From positions 310,001 through 374,000 of the forward strand of contig NZ_JACSKY010000001.1 in assembly GCF_018617855.1 (NCBI RefSeq): a DNA stretch of 64,000 nucleotides, written 5' to 3'. The notes below the pieces were generated by a model that was not told where the DNA came from, did no database searches, and saw only the letters and a list, made by a program, of their open reading frames with translations. Shown in pieces: positions 18,727 to 28,701 of the stretch (the first letter of the stretch is position 1; each line of letters begins with the position of its first letter). This DNA comes from Exiguobacterium qingdaonense (GTDB lineage Bacteria > Bacillota > Bacilli > Exiguobacteriales > Exiguobacteriaceae). The position numbers were made by a program, and so were the translations under genes.

Positions 18727-18741
18727 AATAATCTGAAAATT
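18727..18741 (-). promoter_or_regulatory. CodY-box-like sequence upstream of the codY operon
   Basis: The minus strand reads AATTTTCAGATTATT, which matches the CodY box AATTTTCWGAAAATT at 13 of 15 positions. It ends 13 bases upstream of the -35 hexamer of the xerC-hslVU-codY promoter. Because codY is the last gene of this operon, autoregulation is a reasonable inference. Confidence 0.55.
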
Positions 18742-18777
18742 TTCAAAGTATGAAACAAATTACACAATTGAAATTTA

Positions 18778-18809
18778 ATTTCAAAACAAAAGAGCCAATA
18801 AATGGCTCT
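18778..18809 (-). terminator. Terminator after trmFO
   Basis: Minus-strand hairpin AGAGCCATTTATTGGCTCT (7-bp stem) followed by TTTGTTTTG, starting six bases after the trmFO stop. It separates the dprA-topA-trmFO unit from the xerC promoter. Confidence 0.8.
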
Positions 18810-18814
18810 GTTGT

Positions 18815-20122
18815 TCAAAGATCTTTATACTGTTGAATCGTCTCGAGTGCACGATTGGCATAGCGCTCGTAGCGCTCCTGCTTCTTCATTTTCTTAGGAG
18901 CATCTTCTAGTGACGGTACCAATCCAAAGTTTGCATTCATCGGTTGGAAGTGTTTCCCGTCAGCTGTCGTGATGTAATGCGCCATTGAACCGAGCATCGT
19001 TTCACGTGGTAACACGACAAGTTCTTCACCTGCAATCATCTTCGCCGCGTTAATTCCAGCCAGCAGTCCTGATGCGGCTGATTCGACATACCCTTCCACA
19101 CCCGTCATCTGACCTGCGAAGAAGAGTGTATCTCGCGTTTGTGCCTGATATGTCGGTTTGAGCAGGCTCGGTGAATTAATGAACGTGTTTCGGTGCATGA
19201 CACCGTAACGGACAATATCCGCATTCTCAAGGCCCGGGATGAGACGAATGATGCGCTTTTGCTCGCCCCATTTCAAGTGTGTCTGGAAACCGACCAAGTT
19301 GTACAGTGTGCCCGCCGAGTTGTCTTGGCGGAGTTGAACGACTGCGTATGGTCGCTTGCCCGTCTTCGGATCTTCTAACCCGACCGGCTTCATCGGTCCG
19401 AAAAGAAGTGTTTTTCGCCCACGCTCAGCCATGACTTCAAACGGCATGCACCCTTCGAAATAAATCTCTTTCTCAAACTCTTTGAGCGGAACGACTTCTG
19501 CTTTGATGAGTTCCTCGTAAAACACGTTAAACTCTTCTTCCGTCATCGGACAGTTCAAGTAAGCCGCTTCACCTTTATCGTAACGTGACTTCAAGTAGAC
19601 TTTTTCGCGATCGATCGTATCACCGTCTAAAATCGGTGCTGCGGCGTCATAGAAGTAGAGATACTCTTCACCCGTGAATGCTTTGAGCGAGGCGGAGAGG
19701 TCAGGAGACGTCAACGGGCCTGTCGCCACGATGACGATCCCTTCAGGAATCTCTTTCAACTCTTCTGAGTGTACCGTGACATTCTCATGGTTCTTTAGTT
19801 TCTCGGTGATGAACCCGGCAAACTCATGTCTGTCGACGGCAAGGGCGCCGCCAGCCGGGACACTCGCCGTGTCTGCCGCCTTCAGGATGAGCGAGTCCAA
19901 CGTCCGCATTTCTTCCTTTAGAACTCCGACCGCATTTTGTAGTCCGTTCGCCCGGAGCGAGTTCGAACAAACAAGCTCCGCAAATTGGTCCGTGTGATGG
20001 GCCGGCGTCTGGCGGACCGGTCTCATTTCATATAAATCTACTTGTATGCCTCGTTTGGCGAGTTGCCATGCCGCTTCGGAGCCGGCCAATCCGGCCCCGA
20101 TTACAGTTACACGTTGTTGCAA
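18815..20122 (-). CDS. trmFO: Methylenetetrahydrofolate-tRNA-(uracil-5-)-methyltransferase TrmFO
   Basis: A 435-residue FAD- and folate-dependent enzyme that makes 5-methyluridine at position 54 of tRNA. The FAD-binding site is at the N-terminus ([20 protein letters not shown]). [16 protein letters not shown]-like and [12 protein letters not shown] segments are family hallmarks. The start is a TTG, placed by GAGGAGGAG five bases upstream; it lies two bases after the topA stop. Longer in-frame starts would overlap topA and lack a ribosome site. The topA-trmFO-xerC order is as in Bacillus. Confidence 0.96.
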   Translation of the reverse strand: MQQRVTVIGAGLAGSEAAWQLAKRGIQVDLYEMRPVRQTPAHHTDQFAELVCSNSLRANGLQNAVGVLKEEMRTLDSLILKAADTASVPAGGALAVDRHEFAGFITEKLKNHENVTVHSEELKEIPEGIVIVATGPLTSPDLSASLKAFTGEEYLYFYDAAAPILDGDTIDREKVYLKSRYDKGEAAYLNCPMTEEEFNVFYEELIKAEVVPLKEFEKEIYFEGCMPFEVMAERGRKTLLFGPMKPVGLEDPKTGKRPYAVVQLRQDNSAGTLYNLVGFQTHLKWGEQKRIIRLIPGLENADIVRYGVMHRNTFINSPSLLKPTYQAQTRDTLFFAGQMTGVEGYVESAASGLLAGINAAKMIAGEELVVLPRETMLGSMAHYITTADGKHFQPMNANFGLVPSLEDAPKKMKKQERYERYANRALETIQQYKDL

Positions 20123-20124
20123 CG

Positions 20125-22221
20125 TTACTCCTCCTCTTGCTGATGTACCTCTGTATGGGTACAGTTCGTACATTGATATTTCATGCCGTCTTTAATTTTC
20201 TTTTCAACCATCAGACTATCGCACTCAGGACACGGTTTTGCGACCGGCTTATCCCATGAGACGAATTCACACTCTGGATAGTTGGAGCATCCATAAAAGA
20301 GACGACCTTTTTTACTGCGACGTTCCACGATTTGACCATCCTTACAGTTCGGACAAGGTACACCGATCTCGACTTGTACTGGCTTCGTGTTCGTACAGTT
20401 CGGGAAGTTCGAACATGCCATGAACTTTCCGTATCGTCCCATTTTGATGACCATTGGTGAACCACATACCTCACAATCGATTCCGGCAGGTTCATCCTTC
20501 ACTTCAATCTTTTCGATTTCCTCTTCGGCACGCTTCAAACGTTTCTCGAATGAGCGATAGATTGGAGCGACGACCTCGGTCCACTGAACTTCCTTATGCT
20601 CGATGGAGTCAAGCAGCGTCTCCATATCCGCCGTGAACTGAACTGTGATGAAATCATTGAAATACTCATCAATCATTTCGATGACGAGCTCACCAAGTTC
20701 GGTCGGAACAAACTTTTTCTCTTCTAAGACGACATAACCACGTCGTTGAATCGTATCAAGTGTCGGTGCGTACGTCGACGGACGACCGATCCCAAGCTCT
20801 TCCATCGCCCGAACGAGCCGCGCCTCCGTATATCGTGGTGGTGGTTGTGTGAAATGTTGCTTCGGTTCGATCGTTTCAAACTTGACCGTATCATCCACCT
20901 CAAGAGGCGGCAATAAGCCTTCCTTCTCTTGATTCGTATCCTCGATGTCATCATCTTTTGATTCGATGTACACCTTCATGAACCCAGGGAATTTGACGGT
21001 CGACCCGTTCGCCCGGAAAATCATTCCGTTCGATTCAACGTCGATTTTGACCGTATCGAGCACTGCTGGTGCCATCTGGCTCGCAATCAGACGTTCCCAA
21101 ATCAATTTATAAAGTCTTAGCTGGTCGCGAGACAGATAAGGCTTCAAGGAAGCAGGGTCACGCAGTGCTGAAGTCGGACGAATCGCTTCGTGCGCATCTT
21201 GTGCGTTTGCTGCTTTCTTTTCTTTTTGCTTTTGTGAGGCTGCGTACTCTTCACCGAATGTCGATTCGATATATTCTTTTGCCTCTGCCTTTGCCAAGTC
21301 AGAAATCCGCGTCGAGTCTGTACGCATGTATGTGATTAGTCCGACCGTGCCTTCTTTCTTGCCAAGGTCGATCCCTTCATACAACTGCTGAGCGAGCATC
21401 ATCGTTTTCTTCGCACGGAAATTTAATTTACGCGCCGCATCTTGTTGCAACGAACTCGTCGTGAACGGTAACGATGCATTCCGTTTCCGCTCTTTCTTCG
21501 TCACATCGATTACCTTGAACGTATCATCAATCGTATCAAGGACAGACTTTGCGTCCTCTTCCGACTTCAACTCCATCTTCTTGCCATCTTTTCCGTAAAA
21601 CGACGTTTCGAACGTCTCTCCCTCGTGATTCAAGTCGAGTTTGATTGACCAATACTCTTCCGGGTCAAACGCATTGATTTCACGTTCGCGGTCGATAATC
21701 ATTTTTACAGCTACCGACTGGACTCGACCGGCAGATAGTCCTTTTTTCACTTTTTTCCACAATAAAGGACTCATCCCATATCCGACAAGACGGTCTAAAA
21801 TACGTCGTGCTTGCTGCGCATCGACAAGGTCGTGATTGATTTTACGTGGATGCTTAAACGATTCTTTAATTGCATCTTTCGTGATTTCGTTAAAGACGAC
21901 ACGACACTCCGTTGTCTCATCAACCCCGAGTGCGCGCGCCAAATGCCAGGCAATCGCTTCCCCTTCTCTGTCGGGGTCGGCTGCGAGAAAGATTTTTGTT
22001 GCTTTTTTGGCCGCTGTCTTCAATTCTTTCAATACCGGCCCTTTACCACGGATCGTAATATACTTTGGTTCAAAGTCGTGTTCGACATCCACACCGAGCT
22101 GACTTTTCGGTAAGTCAATGACGTGCCCCATCGAAGCTTTGACCATATAATTCGAACCTAAATAACGTTTAATTGTCTTTGCTTTTGCCGGTGACTCAAC
22201 GATCACCAAATATTTTGCCAT
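20125..22221 (-). CDS. topA: DNA topoisomerase I
   Basis: A 698-residue type IA topoisomerase. The N-terminal Toprim domain begins [20 protein letters not shown] and carries [11 protein letters not shown]. The active-site Tyr is in [14 protein letters not shown] near residue 300. Three Cys4 zinc-ribbon repeats close the protein (CEVCGS...CSNFPNC, CPNCKD...CSNYPEC, CPECDS...CTNC). It relaxes negative supercoils. GGGGAGCAGATGT precedes the ATG. Located between dprA and trmFO. Confidence 0.98.
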   Translation of the reverse strand: MAKYLVIVESPAKAKTIKRYLGSNYMVKASMGHVIDLPKSQLGVDVEHDFEPKYITIRGKGPVLKELKTAAKKATKIFLAADPDREGEAIAWHLARALGVDETTECRVVFNEITKDAIKESFKHPRKINHDLVDAQQARRILDRLVGYGMSPLLWKKVKKGLSAGRVQSVAVKMIIDREREINAFDPEEYWSIKLDLNHEGETFETSFYGKDGKKMELKSEEDAKSVLDTIDDTFKVIDVTKKERKRNASLPFTTSSLQQDAARKLNFRAKKTMMLAQQLYEGIDLGKKEGTVGLITYMRTDSTRISDLAKAEAKEYIESTFGEEYAASQKQKEKKAANAQDAHEAIRPTSALRDPASLKPYLSRDQLRLYKLIWERLIASQMAPAVLDTVKIDVESNGMIFRANGSTVKFPGFMKVYIESKDDDIEDTNQEKEGLLPPLEVDDTVKFETIEPKQHFTQPPPRYTEARLVRAMEELGIGRPSTYAPTLDTIQRRGYVVLEEKKFVPTELGELVIEMIDEYFNDFITVQFTADMETLLDSIEHKEVQWTEVVAPIYRSFEKRLKRAEEEIEKIEVKDEPAGIDCEVCGSPMVIKMGRYGKFMACSNFPNCTNTKPVQVEIGVPCPNCKDGQIVERRSKKGRLFYGCSNYPECEFVSWDKPVAKPCPECDSLMVEKKIKDGMKYQCTNCTHTEVHQQEEE

Positions 22222-22286
22222 ACATCTGCTCCCCTTTTAGAGGTCATTTAAATCCCTACCATAATATTCATGTTCTCACCGGTTTG

Positions 22287-23081
22287 TCAACGTACAATCA
22301 TGAGATCTCGAATAATTTGATCGGAATTCGTCAATGGAATCGCCCCTTCTTCAATCAGTCGATTCGGTCCTTCTGCGAGAGGATCGAGCGGAGAACCCGG
22401 TACCGCGAACACCGTTTTTCCCTGTTCTAATGCATGTCCGACCGTGTTCATCGTCCCGCTCTTTCGTCTCGCCTGTATAACGACCAACGCATCGCCAAGA
22501 CCACTGACCAAACGATTTCTTTCCAAAAATTGAAATTTTTGAATCGGCGTGTTTGGTACATACTCACTTAGCAGGACTCCCTTTTGCGGAATCTGCAAAA
22601 GCATGTCTCGGTTCGCCGCCGGATAAAGTCGGTTCAGTCCAGCTCCGAGTACCGCCACTGTCGGACGATGCGTGCGGAGGGCATGCGCGTGAATGAGCCC
22701 ATCGATTCCGAGGGCGCCTCCAGAAACAGATACAGTTTCTTCTATTAAAGAGTGATAATGATTCACGAGCGATTGACTGATTCGATTCAACTCACGACTT
22801 CCGACCATCGCGGTCGTTCTTTCTTGTAGTACCTCTAAATCCCCCTTATAAAACAAACAATAAGGTGGGTTCGGGATGTCGAGCAACCGTTTCGGAAACG
22901 AGGCATCTTCCCATGTGACGAACTGCGTATACGATTCCGATGCGTGTAAAGCCATTTCAGCCCGTCTCCAGACATGTATAGAAAAATGCATACGGTGTGC
23001 TTCAAGCGTGCCATTCAAATAATGATGTACAAACTCAACTGGAATTCGTGCAGCCGCAAACCGTGCAATTGTTTGATTCAT
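22287..23081 (-). CDS. dprA: DNA processing protein DprA
   Basis: A 264-residue Rossmann-fold protein that loads RecA on incoming single-stranded DNA during natural transformation. Family motifs are AMVGSRELNRISQ, VSGGALGIDGLIHAHAL and FQFLERNRLVSGLGDALVVI. It lacks the C-terminal winged-helix domain found in longer homologues and the N-terminal SAM part is short. AAAGGAG precedes the ATG at MNQTIARF; an upstream in-frame start lies within the sucD terminator. It suggests competence potential, but no other com genes are in the window. Confidence 0.93.
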   Translation of the reverse strand: MNQTIARFAAARIPVEFVHHYLNGTLEAHRMHFSIHVWRRAEMALHASESYTQFVTWEDASFPKRLLDIPNPPYCLFYKGDLEVLQERTTAMVGSRELNRISQSLVNHYHSLIEETVSVSGGALGIDGLIHAHALRTHRPTVAVLGAGLNRLYPAANRDMLLQIPQKGVLLSEYVPNTPIQKFQFLERNRLVSGLGDALVVIQARRKSGTMNTVGHALEQGKTVFAVPGSPLDPLAEGPNRLIEEGAIPLTNSDQIIRDLMIVR

Positions 23082-23094
23082 CACAAACTCTCCT

Positions 23095-23125
23095 TTAAAA
23101 AAATGAGGGATGCAAGCATCCCTCA
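23095..23125 (-). terminator. Terminator after sucD
   Basis: A perfect palindrome TGAGGGATGC-AA-GCATCCCTCA followed, in the minus-strand sense, by seven T residues. It begins seven bases after the sucD stop and ends just before the dprA ribosome site. Confidence 0.92.
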
Positions 23126-23131
23126 AGATTT

Positions 23132-24049
23132 TCATGTCGTCGGTTGTCCCGTGACACACGCTTCGTATAATCCTTCATTTTTCAAGACACGAATCAATGT
23201 TTCACCGATGACAGCTGGTGTCTCAGCCACTTCGATTCCATTGGCGTTCAATGTCTTAATCTTCTCAGCAGCCGTACCTTTACCGCCTGAGATGATTGCG
23301 CCAGCATGTCCCATGCGCTTTCCTTCAGGAGCTGTCTGTCCGCCGATAAAACCGATGACCGGTTTCGTCATGTTGGCCTTCACCCATTCAGCTGCCTCTT
23401 CTTCTGCTGTTCCACCGATTTCACCGATCATGATGACCGCTTTCGTATCCTCATCATCATTGAACGCTTTGAGTGTATCGATGAAGTTCGTTCCGTTGAC
23501 TGGGTCTCCCCCAATCCCGACAGCTGTCGATTGACCGATTCCTGCTGTCGTCAACTGATGAACCGCCTCATACGTGAGCGTCCCAGAACGTGATACGATT
23601 CCGACATGCCCTTTCGTATGAATGTAGCCAGGCATGATGCCAAGTTTCGCTTCTCCTGGCGTGATGATACCAGGACAGTTCGGTCCGATTAAACGAGCCG
23701 GTTTATCTTCGAGATAACGTTTCACTTGAATCATGTCCACAACCGGGATTCCTTCAGTGATACAGATGATGAGTTCGATGCCACTGTCCGCGGCTTCCAT
23801 GATCGAATCCGCTGCGAAAGCAGGTGGAACATAGATGATCGATGCGTTGGCACCTGTCGACTCGACCGCTTCGGAAACGGTATTGAATACCGGAACGTTA
23901 TCGAGGACCGTCGTGCCACCTTTCCCTGGTGTGACACCGCCGACTAACTTCGTGTTATACGCAAGCATCTGTTCGCCGTGGAACAGTCCTTGCTTCCCTG
24001 TAATCCCTTGAATGATGACTTTCGTATCTTTATTCGCCCAAATACTCAT
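23132..24049 (-). CDS. sucD: Succinyl-CoA synthetase (ADP-forming) alpha subunit
   Basis: A 305-residue alpha subunit of the TCA-cycle enzyme that converts succinyl-CoA to succinate with ATP formation. The CoA-binding N-terminus ([19 protein letters not shown]) and the phospho-His region near the C-terminus ([17 protein letters not shown]) are clear, as is [31 protein letters not shown] precedes the ATG. It follows sucC after 12 bases and is closed by a strong terminator. Confidence 0.97.
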   Translation of the reverse strand: MSIWANKDTKVIIQGITGKQGLFHGEQMLAYNTKLVGGVTPGKGGTTVLDNVPVFNTVSEAVESTGANASIIYVPPAFAADSIMEAADSGIELIICITEGIPVVDMIQVKRYLEDKPARLIGPNCPGIITPGEAKLGIMPGYIHTKGHVGIVSRSGTLTYEAVHQLTTAGIGQSTAVGIGGDPVNGTNFIDTLKAFNDDEDTKAVIMIGEIGGTAEEEAAEWVKANMTKPVIGFIGGQTAPEGKRMGHAGAIISGGKGTAAEKIKTLNANGIEVAETPAVIGETLIRVLKNEGLYEACVTGQPTT

Positions 24050-24061
24050 GTCGTTTCCCCC

Positions 24062-25222
24062 TTATCGAACGAGTGCTGCGATTTTTTCTGCACCGTCAGC
24101 CATCGAGCTGGCCGTCGTGATCGCAAGTCCAGATTCATCGAGAATGCGCTTCCCGGCATCAACGTTCGTTCCTTCTAAGCGAACGACGAGTGGCAAGTCG
24201 AGTCCGATTTCTTTCGTCGCTGCGACAATCCCCTCTGCGATGATGTCACACTTCATGATTCCACCGAAAATGTTGACGAAGATTCCTTTGACCTGGTCGT
24301 CTGACAAGATCAATTTGAACGCTTCTGTCACTTTTTCTTTCGTCGCACCGCCACCTACATCGAGGAAGTTGGCGGGTTCAGCGCCGTAGTGCTTGATAAT
24401 ATCCATCGTTGCCATCGCAAGACCGGCACCGTTGACGAGACAACCGATGTTCCCGTCGAGCGCGATGTAGCTAAGGTCATGCTTAGACGCTTCCACTTCT
24501 CGTGGGTCCTCTTCCGTCGTATCGCGTAACGAGAGGATGTCCGAGTGACGGTAGAGAGCGTTGCTATCGAAGTTCAACTTCGCATCAAGCGCGATGACAT
24601 TTCCGTCTTTCGTCGTGACGAGCGGGTTGATTTCAGCGATTGTGCAATCTGTCTCGACGTACACTTTGTACAACTTCATGACCATGTCACTGAACTTGTT
24701 GACGAGTTTCGTCGGGACTTCCATCTTGAATGCGAGACGACGTGCTTGGAATGGACGCAAGCCAACGACCGGATCGACAATCTCTTTATGAATCTTCTCA
24801 GGTGTATGTTCAGCGACTTCCTCGATGTCCATTCCACCTTCAGATGAACCCATGATGACAATTCGGCCGATCGAACGGTCAAGCACGAGTCCTAAGTAAA
24901 ATTCTTGGTCAATCGCAGAACCTTCCTCGATATAGAGACGCTGGACAACTTTTCCTTCTGGACCTGTCTGGTGTGTCACGAGCGTTTTTCCGAGAATCTC
25001 CGAAGCGTATTGCTCCACTTCTTCATCTGTCTTCGCAAGTTTGACGCCACCTGCTTTACCACGGCCACCTGCGTGGATTTGAGCTTTTACTACCTTCACT
25101 TCACCATCAAGCTTCGCAGCGGCTGCCACGGCCTCTTCAACAGTAAAGGCTGGATAACCTGTCGGAACGGCTACCCCAAACTCTCTTAACAATTCTTTCG
25201 CCTGATACTCATGGATATTCAT
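24062..25222 (-). CDS. sucC: Succinyl-CoA synthetase (ADP-forming) beta subunit
   Basis: A 386-residue beta subunit. The ATP-grasp domain starts [34 protein letters not shown] binds nucleotide, and [18 protein letters not shown] is the C-terminal ligase-CoA signature. It pairs with SucD. AAGGGGGAAAACAT precedes the ATG. A sigma-A promoter overlapped by a cre-like site lies just upstream, so carbon-catabolite control is likely. Confidence 0.97.
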   Translation of the reverse strand: MNIHEYQAKELLREFGVAVPTGYPAFTVEEAVAAAAKLDGEVKVVKAQIHAGGRGKAGGVKLAKTDEEVEQYASEILGKTLVTHQTGPEGKVVQRLYIEEGSAIDQEFYLGLVLDRSIGRIVIMGSSEGGMDIEEVAEHTPEKIHKEIVDPVVGLRPFQARRLAFKMEVPTKLVNKFSDMVMKLYKVYVETDCTIAEINPLVTTKDGNVIALDAKLNFDSNALYRHSDILSLRDTTEEDPREVEASKHDLSYIALDGNIGCLVNGAGLAMATMDIIKHYGAEPANFLDVGGGATKEKVTEAFKLILSDDQVKGIFVNIFGGIMKCDIIAEGIVAATKEIGLDLPLVVRLEGTNVDAGKRILDESGLAITTASSMADGAEKIAALVR

Positions 25223-25261
25223 ATGTTTTCCCCCTTAGTCCCCTTTAATATCGGCACGTCT

Positions 25262-25291
25262 ATTGTAACGAAAAACTGAAAGCGCTGTCTA
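25262..25291 (-). promoter_or_regulatory. Sigma-A promoter of sucC-sucD
   Basis: Minus-strand -35 TAGACA (25286-25291), 18-base spacer and -10 TACAAT (25262-25267), 40 bases before the sucC start. Both hexamers match the consensus at five of six positions. Confidence 0.7.
25277..25290. promoter_or_regulatory. cre-like site (CcpA operator) on the sucCD promoter
   Basis: The plus strand reads TGAAAGCGCTGTCT. It fits the cre consensus TGNAARCGNWWWCA at 12 of 14 positions and overlaps the -35 hexamer and upstream spacer of the sucCD promoter. Binding there would block RNA polymerase, so catabolite repression of the TCA step is inferred. Confidence 0.55.
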
Positions 25292-25342
25292 TCGTTCTAG
25301 CTTTAAGTTTTCATCTTTTTTTCACATATATCCATAGACAAA

Positions 25343-25603
25343 TCAGATTTTATCCTGTTCCATCTGATAAAGAAACGCAAAAAGTTCGGCAATGACTTGA
25401 TAGACGTCCTCAGGAATCTGCTCTTCAATCTGTAACGCCGAGAGCAATGAGAGAAGGGCCGGGTCTTCATGTACGGGAATCCCGTTCGCTTGAGCGATTT
25501 CAAGCATTCTCTCGGCGATAAGGCCCGTTCCTTTCGCCACGACATGTGGCGCATCCATCGACTGCTCATACGAGAGTGCCATCGCCTTTTTCTGATCTTT
25601 CAT
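25343..25603 (-). CDS. ylqH: FlhB C-terminal-domain-like protein (YlqH/FlhX family)
   Basis: An 86-residue protein that corresponds to the cytoplasmic C-terminal domain of FlhB alone. It begins near the point where FlhB is self-cleaved, then has the shared core APHVVAKGTGLIAERMLEIA followed by NGIPVHEDPALLSLL. The NPTH cleavage motif itself is absent. In Campylobacter a similar free protein (FlhX) can partly stand in for the cleaved FlhB fragment; the Bacillus protein YlqH has no firm role. It overlaps the FliK-like gene upstream by four bases (ATGA), and its own ribosome site is weak. Confidence 0.85.
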   Translation of the reverse strand: MKDQKKAMALSYEQSMDAPHVVAKGTGLIAERMLEIAQANGIPVHEDPALLSLLSALQIEEQIPEDVYQVIAELFAFLYQMEQDKI

Positions 25604-26445
25604 ATTTGGAGATCCACCTTTCCAAGAGGCGCGAACGCGGTCGGAACGTGTTCACGCTTCACTTCATATGAGAATGAGGACAGTTCGAACGAGACCCGTT
25701 TTAATCCTTCCTTCAAAAGCGGCTCGTATGTACGGACATATGAACTCAAGTCGTGTTGTTCATTGAACACCCGCACGGACACGTAACGTTTTTGAATCAA
25801 CACATCAATCCCTGTCTCACCGAATCGCGGGGTCTCAAGAAACAAGACGATTCGGGCGTGGTCGGAATCAATCACGTCCCGTTTTGGAGCTTCTAATCGA
25901 AGTTGAACGTGTTCAAATGGACCTAGTTGCGGTATGTGAAATGCTTGAGCAACGAACGGGGGGCTCTGGGCCGCATTGAACACCTCTTGTGTACGTACGA
26001 ACTGTTCAAACTTCGGCTCACCTTTCGCTTTAAACAATTCTCCGATGAGCGTCTTCACATCTTGCCCCGCCCCACTCTCGAGCATCGCCTTCCCGGCCGT
26101 CTTGACCGAATCCGGCGTCAACATCGGGTCTCGCACGAGGCGACCGAGCTGTTCACCTAACGTTTGAAGAGGGGATTTTGCAGCCATGAGCGCTTCGGTC
26201 GCTTGAGTGACGACTTTTAAGACGAGCTTCGGTTCGACATCCGTCACGACCATTTTATACGTCACGTTCTCTTTGACGTTCGCATTGACGCCGACCCGAA
26301 ATACCCCTTGTGGCAGTTGCATGACCGCCTCGTTCCCAGGCAAGAGCTGTAACACCTTTCCGACGACCGTGTTCCCAAGTAACAGGGGGCGTGATGTCTG
26401 TTCGGTCACCTTGAACGGTAAGACCCCTTGATGATCGATACGCAA
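25600..26445 (-). CDS. ylqG: FliK-like protein of unknown function (YlqG-like)
   Basis: A 281-residue protein in the position of Bacillus ylqG, between rnhB and ylqH. The N-terminal third is beta-rich (VVGKVLQLLPGNEAVMQL). The C-terminal part (about residues 185-255) resembles a FliK hook-length domain: a strand pair ending ETGIDVLIQKRYVSVRVFN, then LSSYVRTYEPLLKEGLKR, which is the spacing of the FliK C-terminal fold. The similarity is by eye and needs profile search. The TTG start follows AAAGGAG by eight bases. Its partner gene encodes an FlhB C-domain mimic. Confidence 0.7.
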   Translation of the reverse strand: MRIDHQGVLPFKVTEQTSRPLLLGNTVVGKVLQLLPGNEAVMQLPQGVFRVGVNANVKENVTYKMVVTDVEPKLVLKVVTQATEALMAAKSPLQTLGEQLGRLVRDPMLTPDSVKTAGKAMLESGAGQDVKTLIGELFKAKGEPKFEQFVRTQEVFNAAQSPPFVAQAFHIPQLGPFEHVQLRLEAPKRDVIDSDHARIVLFLETPRFGETGIDVLIQKRYVSVRVFNEQHDLSSYVRTYEPLLKEGLKRVSFELSSFSYEVKREHVPTAFAPLGKVDLQI

Positions 26446-26459
26446 TGCGACCACTCCTT

Positions 26460-27212
26460 TCACATATGCTTGACGGGGGCGAATGTAAGGCGATGAATCG
26501 GTGTCACTCCGAGGCGCCTCAAACCATCTATATGTGCCTCCGTCCCGTATCCTGCATTTTTTGCGAACCCATATCCAGGATACGTCAAGTCGTACGCTTC
26601 CATCATCCGGTCTCGGACGACTTTTGCGACGACACTCGCTGCGGCGATGGACACACTGAGCGCGTCACCTTTGATGAGCGACTGTTGCGGGATGTCGAGA
26701 TCGAGTTTCATGGCGTCAATCAATAAGGCATCCACATCTCCGACTTGACGGATAGCTTCCGTCATCGCAAGCTTCGTCGATTCGTATATATTGATGTCAT
26801 CGATCGTCTTCGGTTCGACGATTCCGACACCGACCTCTGCGACTTCCATGATGTGAGCGTATGCCGCGTCTCTCGCTGTTTTCGTCATTTTTTTCGAATC
26901 ATTCAATCCCGAGAGGTAGAACCCGTCCGGTAACAGGACCGCCGCTGCCACGACCGGTCCTGCGAGCGGTCCACGCCCGACCTCGTCTACGCCGACAATC
27001 CGACTATATCCGCCACGCTTCCATTCGCGCTCGTACGTCATCCGTCGTTCGAAATCAGCTTGTCGTGTCTTCTCCCGTTCGAAATGACGCTCCTTTTGCC
27101 GAAGTAGCGTCTGTACGCCCGCTCGGGGGTCTTGTGACAATGCCGGGAAGATTTGTACCCATTCTTCATATCGGATGTCCTCTAGTTGTTGTTTAATCTG
27201 CTGAATCGTCAC
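26460..27212 (-). CDS. rnhB: Ribonuclease HII
   Basis: A 250-residue RNase HII that removes ribonucleotides from DNA and RNA primers. The catalytic centre begins IVGVDEVGRGPLAGPVVAAA (Asp, Glu), a further Asp lies in ALLIDAMKLDL, and the C-terminal Asp/Glu-bearing IAAASVVAKVVRDRMM is present. The first 70 residues are the helical substrate-specificity extension common in Bacillales. A GTG start is set by AGGAGG six bases upstream; the longer frame start lies inside the rbgA terminator. Confidence 0.95.
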   Translation of the reverse strand: MTIQQIKQQLEDIRYEEWVQIFPALSQDPRAGVQTLLRQKERHFEREKTRQADFERRMTYEREWKRGGYSRIVGVDEVGRGPLAGPVVAAAVLLPDGFYLSGLNDSKKMTKTARDAAYAHIMEVAEVGVGIVEPKTIDDINIYESTKLAMTEAIRQVGDVDALLIDAMKLDLDIPQQSLIKGDALSVSIAAASVVAKVVRDRMMEAYDLTYPGYGFAKNAGYGTEAHIDGLRRLGVTPIHRLTFAPVKHM

Positions 27213-27228
27213 GGTCTTCCTCCTATTC

Positions 27229-27256
27229 AAAAAAAGCCCTGTATACAACAGGGCTT
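27229..27256 (-). terminator. Terminator after rbgA
   Basis: Minus-strand hairpin AAGCCCTGT-TGTA-ACAGGGCTT (nine-base arms) followed by a run of seven T. It starts at the rbgA stop codon and ends before the rnhB ribosome site. Confidence 0.9.
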
Positions 27257-28116
27257 CACGTCATTTCATGGTCAGCCGGTGTCTCAAGCGAGATTCGTCC
27301 GATTTTTTCATGTCGTAGTTCATTCAAAAGCAGTTCGCTCGCCTTTTCAAAATCGACGTAACCGCCACTGATCAGTCCGCGTTTCTTCCCGATCATCTCG
27401 AGGAGTTCCACCGCGTCTTCGGGCAACGTCTCGAGTTTGAAACGATCCTTCAATTGATTCGGATATCGGGATTGTAGCTCACGGACCGTATAGAGCGCGA
27501 TATCGTCCAAGTTGAGAATCTCATCTTTGATCGCGCCTGTCGCGGCGAGACGATATCCGACTTCTTGGTCCTCGAACTTCGGCCAGAGGATCCCCGGCGT
27601 GTCCAACAGTTCCATCTCGCCGCCTTTCATCTTGATCCACTGTTGACGCTTCGTCACACCAGGACGGTCGCCTGTGATGGCGATATTCCGGCCAGCGAGA
27701 CGGTTGATGAGCGTCGACTTCCCGACGTTCGGGATCCCGATGATGAGCGCACGGATCGGTCCGGGATTCCGTCCCTTCTCACGCATCCGGTCATGTTTCT
27801 CTTGCATCAACTTTTGCGCACCCGTGATGAGTTGCTTCAAGCCTTTGCTATGCTTCGCATCGACTGCGACGACCTCTACCTCTTCCCGCTTCAAGGCGCG
27901 GAGCCACGCGTCCGTGACGGCAGGGTCGGCCATGTCCGCTTTGTTGAGGACGATGAGCCGAGGTTTCCCTGCCGTGATCTCATCGACCATCGGGTTGCGA
28001 CTCGATTGCGGCACGCGGGCATCCACGAGTTCGATGACGACATCGATCAACTTTAATTTTTCAGTTACTTGTCTTCTTGCTTTGGCCATGTGGCCAGGAA
28101 ACCATTGAATTGCCAA
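27256..28116 (-). CDS. rbgA: Ribosome biogenesis GTPase RbgA
   Basis: A 286-residue circularly permuted GTPase needed for late assembly of the 50S subunit. The G motifs appear in the order G4 (LNKADMAD), G5-like (AVDAKHSKG), G1 ([15 protein letters not shown]), G2/G3 ([18 protein letters not shown]). The N-terminus [14 protein letters not shown] is the family signature, and a helical C-terminal ANTAR-like domain follows. The start is TTG preceded by GGTGGTGC. lepB ends 12 bases upstream, so both are likely co-transcribed. Confidence 0.96.
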   Translation of the reverse strand: MAIQWFPGHMAKARRQVTEKLKLIDVVIELVDARVPQSSRNPMVDEITAGKPRLIVLNKADMADPAVTDAWLRALKREEVEVVAVDAKHSKGLKQLITGAQKLMQEKHDRMREKGRNPGPIRALIIGIPNVGKSTLINRLAGRNIAITGDRPGVTKRQQWIKMKGGEMELLDTPGILWPKFEDQEVGYRLAATGAIKDEILNLDDIALYTVRELQSRYPNQLKDRFKLETLPEDAVELLEMIGKKRGLISGGYVDFEKASELLLNELRHEKIGRISLETPADHEMT

Positions 28117-28128
28117 AAAAGCACCACC

Positions 28129-28677
28129 TTAATCTTCTACCGTGCCAACGTCATTGAGTGGCCAGAAGATGAAGTTCGTCTTTCCGACAATCTCCTCTTT
28201 TGACACAAATCCGATTTCACGGCTGTCTTTCGAGTTTTGACGATTGTCACCCATCACAAAGTACGACTCTTCGGGAACGACCGATTCACCCGTCACCTGT
28301 TCGAGTGTGAAGTTCTCCGTCAATGGGAATCCATTCATCTGAGCACGGAACTCGTCCAAATACGGTTCTTCGACCGCTTCACCGTTAATATAGAGCATGT
28401 CGTCTCGATATTCGAGCGTATCACCAGGAATGGCGATGACACGTTTAATATAATCTTTTGATTCGGTCGCATGAAATACGACGATATCGCCCCGATCTAA
28501 CTCACCCACATAGTTTGAAATTTTACTGACGATCATGCGATCCGCATTGTGGAGTGTCGGCATCATCGACTCCCCTTCAACGATGACCGGGACGAAGATG
28601 AATGTCCGGATGACGAACGCGATGACAAGAGCGACGACGATGGCCTTCAGCCAACTAAACACTTCTTTCAACTTCAC
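28129..28677 (-). CDS. lepB: Type I signal peptidase
   Basis: A 182-residue signal peptidase I of the short Gram-positive SipS/SipT type. One N-terminal membrane helix (about residues 10-30) is followed by catalytic Ser37 (EGESMMPTL) and Lys78 (YIKRVIAIPGD); the GDNRQNSKDSR box is intact. It cleaves signal peptides at the outer face of the membrane. The start may be GTG (28677) or a TTG two codons later, which is better spaced from GAGGAG. It lies between rplS and rbgA. Confidence 0.95.
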   Translation of the reverse strand: MKLKEVFSWLKAIVVALVIAFVIRTFIFVPVIVEGESMMPTLHNADRMIVSKISNYVGELDRGDIVVFHATESKDYIKRVIAIPGDTLEYRDDMLYINGEAVEEPYLDEFRAQMNGFPLTENFTLEQVTGESVVPEESYFVMGDNRQNSKDSREIGFVSKEEIVGKTNFIFWPLNDVGTVED

Positions 28678-28701
28678 TCACTCCTCTATCCATTTGAACT
28701 T

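Noticed and set aside
22974-23534. A 186-codon plus-strand frame opposite dprA and sucD
   Set aside because: It is antisense to two certain genes, has no ribosome site and no recognisable protein pattern; it reflects codon bias of the other strand.
25343-25603. A broken flhB copy (pseudogene)
   Set aside because: The frame is intact, has the normal length of the YlqH/FlhX family and is coupled to a conserved neighbour, so it is a real small gene.
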